64,000 bases of DNA from an uncultured Draconibacterium sp. (GCF_963674925.1 NZ_OY771647.1:2619501-2683500); one strand, 5' to 3'. Shown: positions 53,041 to 61,549, counted from the stretch's first letter. Notes: generated by a model not told the origin, from the sequence alone. Translations and numbers: made by a program.

Positions 53041-53126
53041 TGCCCAGAACAAGACTCGAACTTGCACGGGAAAATTCTCCCACAAGGCCCTCAACCTTGC
53101 GTGTCTACCAATTCCACCACCTGGGC
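53041..53126 (-). tRNA. tRNA-Leu (anticodon GAG)
   Basis: Read on the - strand, 86 nt fold as a class II tRNA: acceptor GCCCAGG with TCTGGGC plus discriminator A, anticodon arm CAAGG-TTGAGGG-CCTTG with anticodon GAG, a long variable arm (GGGAGAATTTTCCC), and T-arm GCAAG-TTCGAGT-CTTGT. The long variable arm and discriminator A fit leucine. CCA is not encoded. The gene marks the edge between the polysaccharide locus and the core genes. Confidence 0.95.
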
Positions 53127-53149
53127 AATAATTTTTTTGAACGTGCCTG

Positions 53150-53157
53150 CAAAACTA
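53150..53157 (-). promoter_or_regulatory. -7 element (TAGTTTTG) of tRNA-Leu
   Basis: On the - strand TAGTTTTG matches TAnnTTTG, 23 bp upstream of the mature tRNA 5' end, leaving a short leader. No exact -33 TTTG at the standard distance was found. Confidence 0.55.
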
Positions 53158-53224
53158 TAAAATTTCTTTAAACCTAATTAATACAATTTGTTTTTTTGCA
53201 GTTCTTAGCAGATTTAGGCTGTAT

Positions 53225-53554
53225 TTAATTGTTGCGATCGTATTGTTCTTCCACCTCTATTTTCTTAATCACTTCATCAACAACGGTTACTGTGTAACGC
53301 GATGTTTTTTTCACCTTTGGTGTCACCATCGGGTCAAGCGTAAGTTTATGCTGGCTGATTTCAGTGCTTTTCAATAGCTCAATTTTTTCAAAAATATAAA
53401 TGTCGCCACTTTCCTTGTTAAAAACGGTTTGTGGTTTACCCAATTCCGATTCCAACGACGATAACGGTTTCCCGATATATGTTTTTTGCAGGTTTCGTTG
53501 CGAGCTGCACGACACCAGAACAACTAAAACGATGATAAATAATAAAGCTCTCAT
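53225..53554 (-). CDS. Small lipoprotein of unknown function
   Basis: A 109-residue protein with a clear lipoprotein signal (MRALLFIIVLVVLVSC) followed by ~90 residues. The part YIGKPLSSLESELGKPQTVFNKESGDIYIFEK resembles a SmpA/BamE-like fold (a short 'G.s..eV...G.P' hairpin followed by a strand ending in 'Y.Y'), but the similarity is weak. It is divergent from purL with ~360 bp between their starts, and it lies downstream in the same direction as no other gene, so it is probably a single-gene unit. The role is unknown. Confidence 0.75.
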   Translation of the reverse strand: MRALLFIIVLVVLVSCSSQRNLQKTYIGKPLSSLESELGKPQTVFNKESGDIYIFEKIELLKSTEISQHKLTLDPMVTPKVKKTSRYTVTVVDEVIKKIEVEEQYDRNN

Positions 53555-53867
53555 TCACTAAATTTTGCCCAAAGAAAACCAGAAAAAATTAAATCCGCTG
53601 GGTTTTAACCTGATTAATTCATAAAAATGAATTAATCACCCGTTGGGCTGACAAAATAATTTTTTTAAATTATTTGTCAGGGTTAACCTTGACACTGAAA
53701 ATCATGAAATCAGATTGGACAAAACATCAGATTTAATGATTTTCATTCGTCAACACTGGGTGTGAGAAATTGATAAATTTTTCAGGTTAATCCTATTTAA
53801 CGTTATTGGTGTTAAAAAACTGTTGTCTTATTGTTATAACTTAACCGACTTGCCAATTAATATTTTT
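53555..53867. other. Divergent intergenic region with three hairpins
   Basis: No gene between the small lipoprotein and purL. Three stem-loops follow each other: GATTAATTCAT (53612-53622) with 53627-53637; CTGACAAA...TTTGTCAG (53648-53680, one bulge); and TGAAAATCAT (53696-53705) with 53736-53745, with an inner AAATC/GATTT pairing. All lie upstream of the purL promoter, so they are not in the purL leader. Confidence 0.55.
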
Positions 53868-53875
53868 TATCTTTG
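53868..53875 (+). promoter_or_regulatory. purL -7 element (TATCTTTG)
   Basis: TATCTTTG matches TAnnTTTG and sits 45 bp before the purL ATG. It overlaps a TTG at 53873 that could be read as an alternative start, which is a reason to reject that start. Confidence 0.65.
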
Positions 53876-53920
53876 CAGCGTGTTTTACAACATGTTCTTA
53901 AATTAATAGTTCGCTGCAAC

Positions 53921-56900
53921 ATGATTCAATTCTTTAAAACTCAAAGTAACAGTATTATCGCAGTTTATTCTGCACAGCCCTTAGGCGATGAAAATACCGA
54001 AAAACTGGTATGGTTATTTTCCGGAGCCGAAAGTTTAAAACCTCAGCAAATCGATGGCTGGTTTGTAGGCCCGCGTAAGGAAATGCTTACTCCGTGGAGT
54101 ACCAATGCCGTAGAAATTACCCAGAATATGGGTATTGAAGGAATCCGCCGTATGGAGGAATTCTTCGAGGTGGAAAACGAAAAAGCAAAATTCGACCCGA
54201 TGCTTCAGGCTATTTATAAAGGGCTTGATCAGAAGATTTTTGCGATCGACAAAGAACCCGATCCTATTTTGAATATTGAAGATATTGCAGCGTACAACGA
54301 ACAGGAAGGGTTGGCTTTAAGCGATGATGAGATTCAATACCTGAATTCGGTGTCGAAAGAAATGGGACGCCCGCTTACTGATGGCGAAGTTTACGGTTTC
54401 GCCCAGGTAAACTCGGAACACTGCCGTCATAAAATATTTAACGGAACCTTCATTATCGATGGAAAAGAAATGGAATCGTCGTTATTCCAGATGATCAAAA
54501 AAACATCGAAGGAAAATCCGAATAAAATCGTTTCGGCATACAAAGACAACTGTTCATTTGTTCAGGGACCGGTTGTTGAGCAGTTTGCTCCGAAAACACA
54601 AGATAAACCCGACTTTTTTGAAGTAAAAGATATTGAAACGGTTCTTTCATTAAAGGCCGAAACACATAACTTTCCAACAACAGTTGAGCCGTTTAACGGT
54701 GCAGCAACCGGAACTGGTGGCGAGATTCGCGACCGTATTGCCGGTGGAAAAGGTGCTTTGCCAATTGCCGGAACGGCGGTTTATATGACATCGTATCCAC
54801 GTACCGAAGCACAACGCTCGTGGGAACAGGCAACCGAAGAACGTGATTGGTTGTACCAAACACCTGAAGAAATTCTGATCAAAGCATCAAACGGTGCCAG
54901 CGATTTTGGTAACAAATTTGGACAGCCACTAATTACAGGATCACTACTTACTTTCGAGCATTTCGAGAACTTTGTAAAATATGGTTACGATAAAGTAATC
55001 ATGCTTGCCGGAGGTATTGGTTTTGGAAATAAAAAGGACAGTCTGAAAGACGAACCGGGCAAAGGTGATAAAGTGGTGTTGCTTGGTGGCGATAACTACC
55101 GTATTGGAATGGGTGGTGGAGCTGTTTCATCGGTGGCAACCGGCGAATTTGAAAATCACATTGAATTAAATGCTGTTCAGCGTGCTAACCCGGAAATGCA
55201 GAAAAGAGCTTACAATGCCATTCGTGCATTGAGTGAAGCTGATGATAATCCGATCATTTCAATTCACGACCACGGTGCAGGTGGACACCTGAATTGTTTG
55301 TCGGAATTGGTCGAATCCACCGGAGGAAAAATCGATACATCGAAATTACCCGTTGGTGATCCAACGCTTTCGCAAAAAGAAATTATTGGTAACGAGTCGC
55401 AGGAAAGAATGGGACTGGTTATGAAACCGGAACATGTTGAACTGCTTCGTAAAATTGCAGAACGCGAACGTGCACCGATTTACGAAATTGGTGAAACAAC
55501 CGGCGACATGCAGTTTACTTTCGAAAATTCAACAACCGGAGAAAAATCGATCGACTGGCAGTTGGGTTACATGTTCGGAAATCCTCCGAAAACAATTATG
55601 GAAGATGAAACCATCTTTCCTGAATTTGATGAATTAGAATACAACTGGGAAGAAATATACGATTTGGTGGAGCAAACCATTCAGTTGGAGTCGGTGGCAA
55701 GTAAAGACTGGCTGACCAACAAGGTTGACCGCTCGGTAACCGGACGAATTGCAAAACAGCAATGTGCCGGCGAATTACAATTGCCACTGAATAACTGCGG
55801 TGTAATTACACTCGACTACCAGGGGAAAGCCGGACTGGCAACAGCAATCGGTAATGCACCGGTAGCAGCAATTGTAGATGCTGAAAGAGGTTCGGTGCTT
55901 GCAATTGCCGAGTCGTTGACAAATATTATTTGGGCGCCAATGCCTGATCAAATAAAAAGTGTGTCGTTGAGTGCCAACTGGATGTGGCCGGCCAAAAATC
56001 CGGGAGAAAATGCCCGTATTTACAACGCCGTAAAAGCAGCCAGCGACTTTGCCTGTGCATTGGGAATCAACATCCCAACTGGTAAAGACTCGATGTCGAT
56101 GACACAGAAATACAAAGACGATGTGGTATTGGCACCGGGTACGGTAATCATTTCATCGTCGGGCGAAGTTACCGATGTGAAAAAAGTTGTTGAACCGGTA
56201 TTGGTAAACGACGAAAGCAAAGAGATTCTTTACATCGACTTGTCGTTTATGGAACGTGCATTGGGCGGAAGTGCTTTTTCACAGTCGATTAATAAATTGG
56301 GGAAAGTTGCTCCAACAGTTGCCGATCCTGCCAAATTTGTTACTGCATTTAACACAGTTCAGAATCTTATCGAACAAGATCTTATTCTTGCCGGGCACGA
56401 TGTGGCTTCGGGAGGTTTGATCACTACCTTACTTGAAATGTGTTTCGCCAACGTAAAAGGCGGAATGAAAGTAGATGTTACTGCTTTTGAAGAAGAAGAT
56501 CTGGCAAAAATATTACTGGCTGAAAACCCCGGAATTGTTATTCAGTGTGCTGATAACGATGAGGTGAAAAAGCAATTGAGCGAGGCCGGAGTGGAATTCC
56601 TTTCCTTAGGTTTCCCTGTTCCTTACCGTAAAGTGAGAGTGATAAACCGTACCGTTGAAGCAGACTTCGATATTAACTCATTGCGTGATTTGTGGTTTAA
56701 AACTTCGTATTTGTTAGACCGCAAACAGAGTGGAGAAGAAAAAGCGCTGGAACGCTTTAAAAACTATAAAGAACAATCATTAAAATTCGATTTTAAAGAT
56801 TTCACCGGTAAAGCTGCCGATTTAGGTATCGACCTGAAACGTCGTACTGCTTCGGGAGTAAAAGCTGCAATTATCCGTGAGAAAGGTGTAAACGGCGACC

Positions 56901-57610
56901 GCGAAATGGCCTACGCTATGTACCTTGCCGGAATGGACGTGAAAGATGTTCACATGACCGACCTGATTGCGGGACGCGAAACGCTGGAAGATGTAAACAT
57001 GATTGTTTTTGTGGGTGGTTTTTCTAACTCCGATGTATTGGGTTCGGCAAAAGGTTGGGCCGGAGCTTTTAAATTCAACGAAAAAGCACGAGTGGCACTG
57101 GAGAAATTCTACCGCCGCGAGGATACGTTGAGTCTAGGTGTTTGTAACGGTTGCCAGGTAATGGTGGAACTGGGCGTTGTTTATCCTGAGCACAGCATTC
57201 AACCAAAAATGTTGCACAACGAATCGGGCAAATTCGAGTCGTCGTTCCTGAATGTTGATATTCAGGACAACAAATCGGTGATGTTGGAAAATATGGCCGG
57301 CATGAAGCTGGGAATCTGGGTAGCACACGGCGAGGGTAAATTCTACCTGCCTTTTAACGAAGATCAGTACAATATACCGATGAAATACAGCAACGAAGGT
57401 TATCCGGGTAATCCAAACGGATCGCACTTTAATGCAGCATCGTTGTGTTCTGATGATGGCCGTCATTTGGTAATGATGCCTCACCTCGAGCGTGCATTCA
57501 AACCGCACCTTTGGGCCAATTACCCTGCCGACCGTAAAGCCGATGAGGTGGCACCATGGATTCAGGCATTTGTAAATGCCAAAAACTGGATTGAAGAAAA
57601 AACGAATTAA
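53921..57610 (+). CDS. purL: Phosphoribosylformylglycinamidine synthase, large single-chain type
   Basis: Fourth step of purine synthesis: converts FGAR, ATP and glutamine to FGAM. The protein has 1229 residues from the ATG at 53921. An in-frame TTG at 53873 would add 16 residues, but it lies inside the -7 box. Domains in order: an N-terminal PurS-like part, the linker (LSDDEIQYLNSVSKEMGRPLTDGEVYGFAQVNSEHCRH), two AIR-synthase-like halves (LKAETHNFPTTVEPFNGAATG, LNCLSELVESTGGKID, IPTGKDSMSM, AGHDVASGGLITTLLEM), and a C-terminal class I glutamine amidotransferase with nucleophile Cys1075 in GVCNGCQVM and the His/Glu pair near the end. Length is normal for the fused PurL of Bacteroidota and proteobacteria. 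It is a single-gene unit closed by a strong terminator. Confidence 0.98.
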   Translation: MIQFFKTQSNSIIAVYSAQPLGDENTEKLVWLFSGAESLKPQQIDGWFVGPRKEMLTPWSTNAVEITQNMGIEGIRRMEEFFEVENEKAKFDPMLQAIYKGLDQKIFAIDKEPDPILNIEDIAAYNEQEGLALSDDEIQYLNSVSKEMGRPLTDGEVYGFAQVNSEHCRHKIFNGTFIIDGKEMESSLFQMIKKTSKENPNKIVSAYKDNCSFVQGPVVEQFAPKTQDKPDFFEVKDIETVLSLKAETHNFPTTVEPFNGAATGTGGEIRDRIAGGKGALPIAGTAVYMTSYPRTEAQRSWEQATEERDWLYQTPEEILIKASNGASDFGNKFGQPLITGSLLTFEHFENFVKYGYDKVIMLAGGIGFGNKKDSLKDEPGKGDKVVLLGGDNYRIGMGGGAVSSVATGEFENHIELNAVQRANPEMQKRAYNAIRALSEADDNPIISIHDHGAGGHLNCLSELVESTGGKIDTSKLPVGDPTLSQKEIIGNESQERMGLVMKPEHVELLRKIAERERAPIYEIGETTGDMQFTFENSTTGEKSIDWQLGYMFGNPPKTIMEDETIFPEFDELEYNWEEIYDLVEQTIQLESVASKDWLTNKVDRSVTGRIAKQQCAGELQLPLNNCGVITLDYQGKAGLATAIGNAPVAAIVDAERGSVLAIAESLTNIIWAPMPDQIKSVSLSANWMWPAKNPGENARIYNAVKAASDFACALGINIPTGKDSMSMTQKYKDDVVLAPGTVIISSSGEVTDVKKVVEPVLVNDESKEILYIDLSFMERALGGSAFSQSINKLGKVAPTVADPAKFVTAFNTVQNLIEQDLILAGHDVASGGLITTLLEMCFANVKGGMKVDVTAFEEEDLAKILLAENPGIVIQCADNDEVKKQLSEAGVEFLSLGFPVPYRKVRVINRTVEADFDINSLRDLWFKTSYLLDRKQSGEEKALERFKNYKEQSLKFDFKDFTGKAADLGIDLKRRTASGVKAAIIREKGVNGDREMAYAMYLAGMDVKDVHMTDLIAGRETLEDVNMIVFVGGFSNSDVLGSAKGWAGAFKFNEKARVALEKFYRREDTLSLGVCNGCQVMVELGVVYPEHSIQPKMLHNESGKFESSFLNVDIQDNKSVMLENMAGMKLGIWVAHGEGKFYLPFNEDQYNIPMKYSNEGYPGNPNGSHFNAASLCSDDGRHLVMMPHLERAFKPHLWANYPADRKADEVAPWIQAFVNAKNWIEEKTN

Positions 57611-57626
57611 GTTAGTTTTGACATAT

Positions 57627-57663
57627 AAAAAAAGCCGCTTCATTTTTTGAAGCGGCTTTTTTA
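57627..57663. terminator. Bidirectional terminator between purL and the DJ-1 gene
   Basis: GCCGCTTCA (57634-57642) pairs with TGAAGCGGC (57648-57656), with A-run and T-run on either side. It can stop transcription from both convergent genes. Confidence 0.92.
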
Positions 57664-57678
57664 TGGTATCAATATTTT

Positions 57679-58227
57679 TTATTGTACAATCATTTTAGCG
57701 CCCAGATCATCAGCAACTTCTTTCCCATTAAACAGCTCTACAATTTTAAGAGCAAATTTGATGGCAACACCGGCGCCTTTTCCAGTGATTATATTTTCTG
57801 CTTCCGTCACTGCCTCTCCGGTAATAATTGCTCCGTGCAGTTCATCTTCGAATCCCGGGTAACAAGTTGCCTGTTTTTCTTTCAGCAAACCCAGGCTCCC
57901 AAAAACCATTGGAGCTGCGCAAATGGCAGCCAGCGGTTTTTTCATGTCATTAAAATTTAAGATTTGCTCGCGCAGGCCACTGTGTGCTTTTAAATTTGCT
58001 GATCCCGGCATTCCTCCAGGAAGCACGATCATATCAATATTATCGTAATCCAGATCCTCAAACAACACATCAGCTTTTACGGTAATTTCGTGCGAACCGG
58101 TAACTTCCATCTTTTCATTCATGGAAACAACCGTAACTTGAAAACCAGCACGTCGGAGTACATCAATAATACTTATGGCTTCTATTTCTTCAAATCCGTC
58201 GGCTAAATGAACTGCAATTTTTTTCAT
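57679..58227 (-). CDS. DJ-1/PfpI-family protein
   Basis: A 182-residue cytoplasmic protein of the DJ-1/YajL/ThiJ class. It starts MKKIAVHLADGFEEIEAISI, with the conserved Glu of the DGFEE motif, and has the nucleophile-elbow cysteine in LAAICAAPMVFGSLGLL followed by CYPGFEDEL and VITGKGAGVAIKFALKIVELFNG. The Glu and Cys pair forms the DJ-1 reactive site. Roles described for this family include glyoxalase III-like detoxification and repair of damaged thiols or glycated molecules; the exact role here is not decided by sequence. It is convergent with purL and shares its terminator. Confidence 0.93.
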   Translation of the reverse strand: MKKIAVHLADGFEEIEAISIIDVLRRAGFQVTVVSMNEKMEVTGSHEITVKADVLFEDLDYDNIDMIVLPGGMPGSANLKAHSGLREQILNFNDMKKPLAAICAAPMVFGSLGLLKEKQATCYPGFEDELHGAIITGEAVTEAENIITGKGAGVAIKFALKIVELFNGKEVADDLGAKMIVQ

Positions 58228-58251
58228 GGTATTAATTTATAATTTGAAACA

Positions 58252-58320
58252 GTACCCCTCTGTCAATCCGCCCCCAGGTCTTGCGCTGACATCTCCCCTA
58301 ACATTAGGGGAGAAAATAAG
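58252..58320. repeat. Possible dispersed intergenic repeat with hairpin
   Basis: CTCCCCTAA (58293-58301) pairs with TTAGGGGAG (58304-58312) around two bases, next to CCCCTCTGTCAATCCGCCCC. I recall very similar text recurring between genes in many Bacteroidota genomes, but only one copy is in the window. No gene covers it; a 66-codon frame on the - strand that crosses it is not credible. Confidence 0.45.
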
Positions 58321-58370
58321 GTATAAATTATTTTATAAAAATAAAAAAGTTTTAGGGTTTGAGAAGGCAG

Positions 58371-58403
58371 AAGGATGTCATCTTTTAAAAAGATGACATC
58401 CTT
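58371..58403 (-). terminator. 16-bp perfect stem-loop downstream of the sigma factor gene
   Basis: The 16 bases 58371-58386 pair perfectly with 58388-58403 with a single base between the arms. This strong hairpin sits about 80 bp beyond the sigma factor stop, after the first terminator, and may be a backup terminator. Confidence 0.55.
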
Positions 58404-58423
58404 TGTTTCAGTCCTCACGCTAT

Positions 58424-58457
58424 AAAAAAAGGCCTTCAAAATTGAAGACCTTTTAAA
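58424..58457 (-). terminator. Terminator of the ECF sigma factor gene
   Basis: On the - strand GGTCTTCAA pairs with TTGAAGGCC (one mismatch) around a short loop and is followed by a T-run (plus-strand A-run 58424-58430). It begins about 25 bp beyond the sigma factor stop codon. Confidence 0.8.
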
Positions 58458-58481
58458 AACCAATACACGTTATCTCTATTA

Positions 58482-58991
58482 TTAATTTTCTGAATATTCG
58501 TTTAATGCCTTTTCCAGTTTTTTGCGGGTAAAGAAAATGCGGCTTTTAACGGTACCTAAAGGTAAATCAAGTTGCTCTGCAATTTCTTTGTATTTGTATC
58601 CTTCTAAAAACATGCGGAAAGGAACGCGATATTCATCTTCTAATGCATTAATGCTCTTGTTAATTTCTTTTGAACTGTAGAATGAATCCGGCGCAGGATA
58701 AACTTTGTCTTTCGAGAACATCAGATGGAAATCGTTGTTTGAACCATCGAAGGTGTTCTTTGTTTTAACGTTTCTACGGTAGTCATTAATGAAGGTGTTC
58801 TTCATAATGGTGTAAATCCATGCCTTGAAATTCGTGTTCTGTGTAAACTTGTCACGATAAGTTAATGCCTTAAGGAAAGTCTCTTGCAACAGATCGTCAG
58901 CTCTTTCCGAGTCAGCAGTTAAACTAAGTGCATAGTAATGCAATTTGTCACTCAAGCCGAGTAAAGCGTTATTAAATTGAATCTGAGTCAT
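58482..58991 (-). CDS. ECF-type sigma-70 family RNA polymerase sigma factor
   Basis: A 169-residue protein with region 2 (SLTADSERADDLLQETFLKALTYRDKF, NFKAWIYTIMKNTFINDYRR) and region 4 (SINALEDEYRVPFRMFLEGYKYKEIAEQLDLPLGTVKSRIFFTRKKL), the minimal layout of ECF sigma factors. It lacks regions 1.1 and 3. No anti-sigma factor gene lies beside it; it is a single-gene unit with its own promoter and terminator. The regulon cannot be inferred from the window. The downstream TonB receptor is on the other strand and has no signalling domain, so it is not an obvious partner. Confidence 0.96.
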   Translation of the reverse strand: MTQIQFNNALLGLSDKLHYYALSLTADSERADDLLQETFLKALTYRDKFTQNTNFKAWIYTIMKNTFINDYRRNVKTKNTFDGSNNDFHLMFSKDKVYPAPDSFYSSKEINKSINALEDEYRVPFRMFLEGYKYKEIAEQLDLPLGTVKSRIFFTRKKLEKALNEYSEN

Positions 58992-59005
58992 GGCGTCTTA
59001 TTTTT

Positions 59006-59050
59006 AATTTGTCTAAACAAATTTAAGTCAAACGAGTTCCTTTTTGCAAA
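59006..59050 (-). promoter_or_regulatory. Promoter of the ECF sigma factor gene, overlapping a palindrome
   Basis: On the - strand TTTG (59050-59047) and TAAATTTG (59025-59018) are 21 bp apart, a full match to the Bacteroidota promoter. Start of transcription would be about 20 bp before the start codon. The -7 box is half of the inverted repeat AATTTG...CAAATT (59006-59011 and 59018-59023). Confidence 0.75.
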
Positions 59051-59185
59051 TAAAAGCTGGTATAAATCAGTTGATTCTATCTATGCAGGATAAAGATTCT
59101 CTATTGTGGTAACGTGTTGATTGGTTAAAGGTTACGAAAAGCATTGTTAAGTCTGTGTTTCCATAGAAGTTACCCGTAATAGAGA
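59051..59185. other. Remainder of the divergent spacer between the sigma factor and TonB receptor
   Basis: The two genes are 315 bp apart. Apart from the two promoters, nothing was recognised in this stretch; no cobalamin riboswitch is evident upstream of the receptor. Confidence 0.5.
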
Positions 59186-59217
59186 TTGTCGATATACAAT
59201 TGTAAAGCGTATATTTG
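59186..59217 (+). promoter_or_regulatory. Promoter of the TonB-dependent receptor gene
   Basis: TTG (59186-59188) and TATATTTG (59210-59217) are separated by 21 bp, matching the Bacteroidota -33/-7 pattern. It leaves a leader of about 85 nt before the start codon at 59307. Confidence 0.7.
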
Positions 59218-59306
59218 TCTTTCGAATTTGAGACAGGATAAGTCGATAATAAAAATCAAGCGTTTTTTAAAAATATCCTGTCTGTTAAAGTTCAATTAGA
59301 ATTATA

Positions 59307-61403
59307 ATGAAAAATTTAAAGTTTAATCATGATGCACAATCTGTTTTAACTTTCAGAAAGTGGGGAAGGAAGAACTATTCTTCTTTTCTAACGGTAAGGA
59401 AACAAGTTGTCATTTCAGTATTGTCGGTGGTGTATTTCCTATCAACACCGGCCATTACAATGGCGACTGTTCAGGATACTTCTGAAGTTAAAATGGAGTA
59501 CGACCTTGATGAGATCGAGGTTAGTGCACAACGAACACCTGCATTGTATTCGCAGGTTGCACGGATAATTTCCGTGATTGAGAGTAAAGAAATTGAGGCG
59601 GCGCCGGCTCAGAGTGTTCAGGACCTGTTAGAGTACATCGCAGCAATTGATGTGCGGCAACGCGGAACTGAAGGAGTACAGGCGGACGTGAGTGTTCGCG
59701 GTGGTACTTTCGACCAAACGTTAATCCTGCTGAACGGCATCAACATCACCGACCCGCAAACCGGCCATCACAATTTAAATCTACCAGTTAGTTTAGCCCA
59801 AATCGAACGAATCGAAATCCTTGAAGGACCGGCTGCACGTGTATACGGACCCAACGCTTTTTCGGGGGCTATTAATATTGTAACACGTCAGTCGGCAAAT
59901 TCCGAAATTTCTGCTGCCGTTTCGGGTGGTAGCTTTGGGTATTTCGATGGAAATCTTTCGGGCTCGTTTTCAACCGGCAAAATGCAGCATATGCTTGCTT
60001 TTAACGGAAAACGATCGGACGGGCACACCAACAACACTGATTTTGAGGAACTGAACGGGTTTTATTCCAATCAATTGAATACCGAAAAAGGAGTGTTGAA
60101 GTTTCAGTTAGGACTATCGGAAAAAGGATTTGGAGCGAATAGCTTTTACACGCCAAAGTATCCGAACCAGTACGAAGCCACAAAAACATTATTCACCTCG
60201 CTGAAATGGGAAGGAAACGGACCGCTACACCTCACGCCGGTGGTTTATTACAGGCGGCATCACGATCGTTTTGAATTGTACCGAACCGATAAGTATGGTT
60301 TAACCGACGATGGTTACAACGTTTGGCAAAACGACACACTGCCGGGCTGGTACTCGGGGCACAATTACCACATGACGAATGTTTATGGTGCCAACCTGAA
60401 CTCGTGGGTAAAATGGGCTGCCGGAAAAACTGCTTTTGGTGTTGAATTCCGCCGCGAGCAGATATATAGTAATAAGCTTGGTTTGGATATGGACGAGCCA
60501 AAAGATGTGCCGGGAGAAGATGCGCAGTTTACCAAGTCGGACGACCGGAATACGATTTCCGGATTTTTGGAACACGCATACTATATTAATAAGTGGACTT
60601 TTTCCGCCGGACTGATGGCGAATTACATTTCCGGAAGCGATTTGGGATTAAATGTTTTTCCGGGAATTGATGTGAGTTATAATGTATCGGATGCGGTTAA
60701 ACTGTACTCCAGTTACAACACGTCGTTACGAATGCCCACTTTTACTGATTTGTATTATGTTGGTCCGTCGAACATTGGTAACCCCGATTTAAAACCGGAA
60801 AAATCGGCCACATTAGAAGGAGGTTTAAAACTACGATCAAAACTGGTGCGTGGACATGCTGTATTGTTTTACCGCCATGGAAAAGATATTATCGATTGGG
60901 TAAAGGAAGATCCGACCTCAGAGATCTGGCAACCACAAAACCTGACTGAAATAAATAACCTGGGAACCGAAATCCAGGCGCAGGTGTTGTTCCGAAATGA
61001 GTTTGGAAACCACTATCCCAATATTCAAATCAGTTACCTATATAATAATGTAGAAAAAGGGAATGCTGATTTTGTGTCGAATTATGCGTTGGATAACCTG
61101 AAACATAAACTGGTTGGTTCGGTAAGTGAGCAATTGGTAAACGGTTTGACACTTGATTTACGTTTTGTATTCCAGGACAGGGAAGGAAGTTACACCCAAT
61201 TCGAGAATAAAATGCCGGTTGGCGAGGTGGCTTACGATCCGTTCTGGGTATTCGACGGAAAGCTGAATTATCAACATCGTAAGTTTACGGTATTTGCTTC
61301 GGTAAACAATATTTTCGATAAACGATACAACGATATTGGTAATGTAATTCAGCCCGGGCGTTGGTTTAAAACCGGGGTGATATATAAAATCGGATTTAAT
61401 TAA
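59307..61403 (+). CDS. TonB-dependent outer-membrane receptor
   Basis: A 698-residue protein. An unusually long N-terminal part (about 35 polar residues, then a hydrophobic signal VVISVLSVVYFLSTPAITMA to about residue 52) precedes a TonB-box-like stretch (YDLDEIEVSAQRTP), the plug (AQSVQDLLEYIAAIDVRQRGTEGVQADVSVRGGTFDQTLILLNGI, IERIEILEGPAARVYGPNAFSGAINIVT) and the barrel ending in RWFKTGVIYKIGFN with a C-terminal Phe-rich strand. It lacks the SusC-type regulatory domain and is nearer the BtuB/siderophore type, so it may carry a vitamin or metal chelate. No substrate can be assigned. An alternative start further inside would shorten the N-terminus to a normal signal peptide. Confidence 0.93.
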   Translation: MKNLKFNHDAQSVLTFRKWGRKNYSSFLTVRKQVVISVLSVVYFLSTPAITMATVQDTSEVKMEYDLDEIEVSAQRTPALYSQVARIISVIESKEIEAAPAQSVQDLLEYIAAIDVRQRGTEGVQADVSVRGGTFDQTLILLNGINITDPQTGHHNLNLPVSLAQIERIEILEGPAARVYGPNAFSGAINIVTRQSANSEISAAVSGGSFGYFDGNLSGSFSTGKMQHMLAFNGKRSDGHTNNTDFEELNGFYSNQLNTEKGVLKFQLGLSEKGFGANSFYTPKYPNQYEATKTLFTSLKWEGNGPLHLTPVVYYRRHHDRFELYRTDKYGLTDDGYNVWQNDTLPGWYSGHNYHMTNVYGANLNSWVKWAAGKTAFGVEFRREQIYSNKLGLDMDEPKDVPGEDAQFTKSDDRNTISGFLEHAYYINKWTFSAGLMANYISGSDLGLNVFPGIDVSYNVSDAVKLYSSYNTSLRMPTFTDLYYVGPSNIGNPDLKPEKSATLEGGLKLRSKLVRGHAVLFYRHGKDIIDWVKEDPTSEIWQPQNLTEINNLGTEIQAQVLFRNEFGNHYPNIQISYLYNNVEKGNADFVSNYALDNLKHKLVGSVSEQLVNGLTLDLRFVFQDREGSYTQFENKMPVGEVAYDPFWVFDGKLNYQHRKFTVFASVNNIFDKRYNDIGNVIQPGRWFKTGVIYKIGFN

Positions 61404-61447
61404 AATGTTTTAACGCTTGATTTAAGATCTTAAAAATTAATATTTTG

Positions 61448-61488
61448 AGCCGGGAGCTAGCCGAAACAGGCAAGTTTCCGGCTTTTTA
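61448..61488 (+). terminator. Terminator after the TonB receptor gene
   Basis: AGCCGGGA (61448-61455) pairs with TTCCGGCT (61476-61483, one G-T pair) and is followed by a short T-run. It lies 44 bp after the receptor stop. Confidence 0.75.
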
Positions 61489-61524
61489 CTTTGTGTACTT
61501 ACTTTTTGAAATCTACAAAAATTG

Positions 61525-61532
61525 TATCTTCG
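61525..61532 (+). promoter_or_regulatory. Candidate -7 element (TATCTTCG) for the DUF5606 gene
   Basis: TATCTTCG is one base from TAnnTTTG and lies 17 bp before the start codon. A TTTG at 61505-61508 is a possible -33 element, though the 16-bp spacing is short. Confidence 0.45.
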
Positions 61533-61549
61533 CCGAAAATTAGATAGTC

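Noticed and set aside
53873..53920. Upstream TTG start for purL
   Set aside because: The TTG lies within the TATCTTTG -7 box, and the extra 16 residues are not like PurL N-termini; the ATG at 53921 fits.
58263..58463. 66-codon - strand frame between the DJ-1 and sigma factor genes
   Set aside because: It runs through three hairpins and a probable repeat; no protein-like features.
59218..59306. Cobalamin riboswitch in the TonB receptor leader
   Set aside because: The ~85-nt leader is too short and lacks the conserved B12-box pattern.
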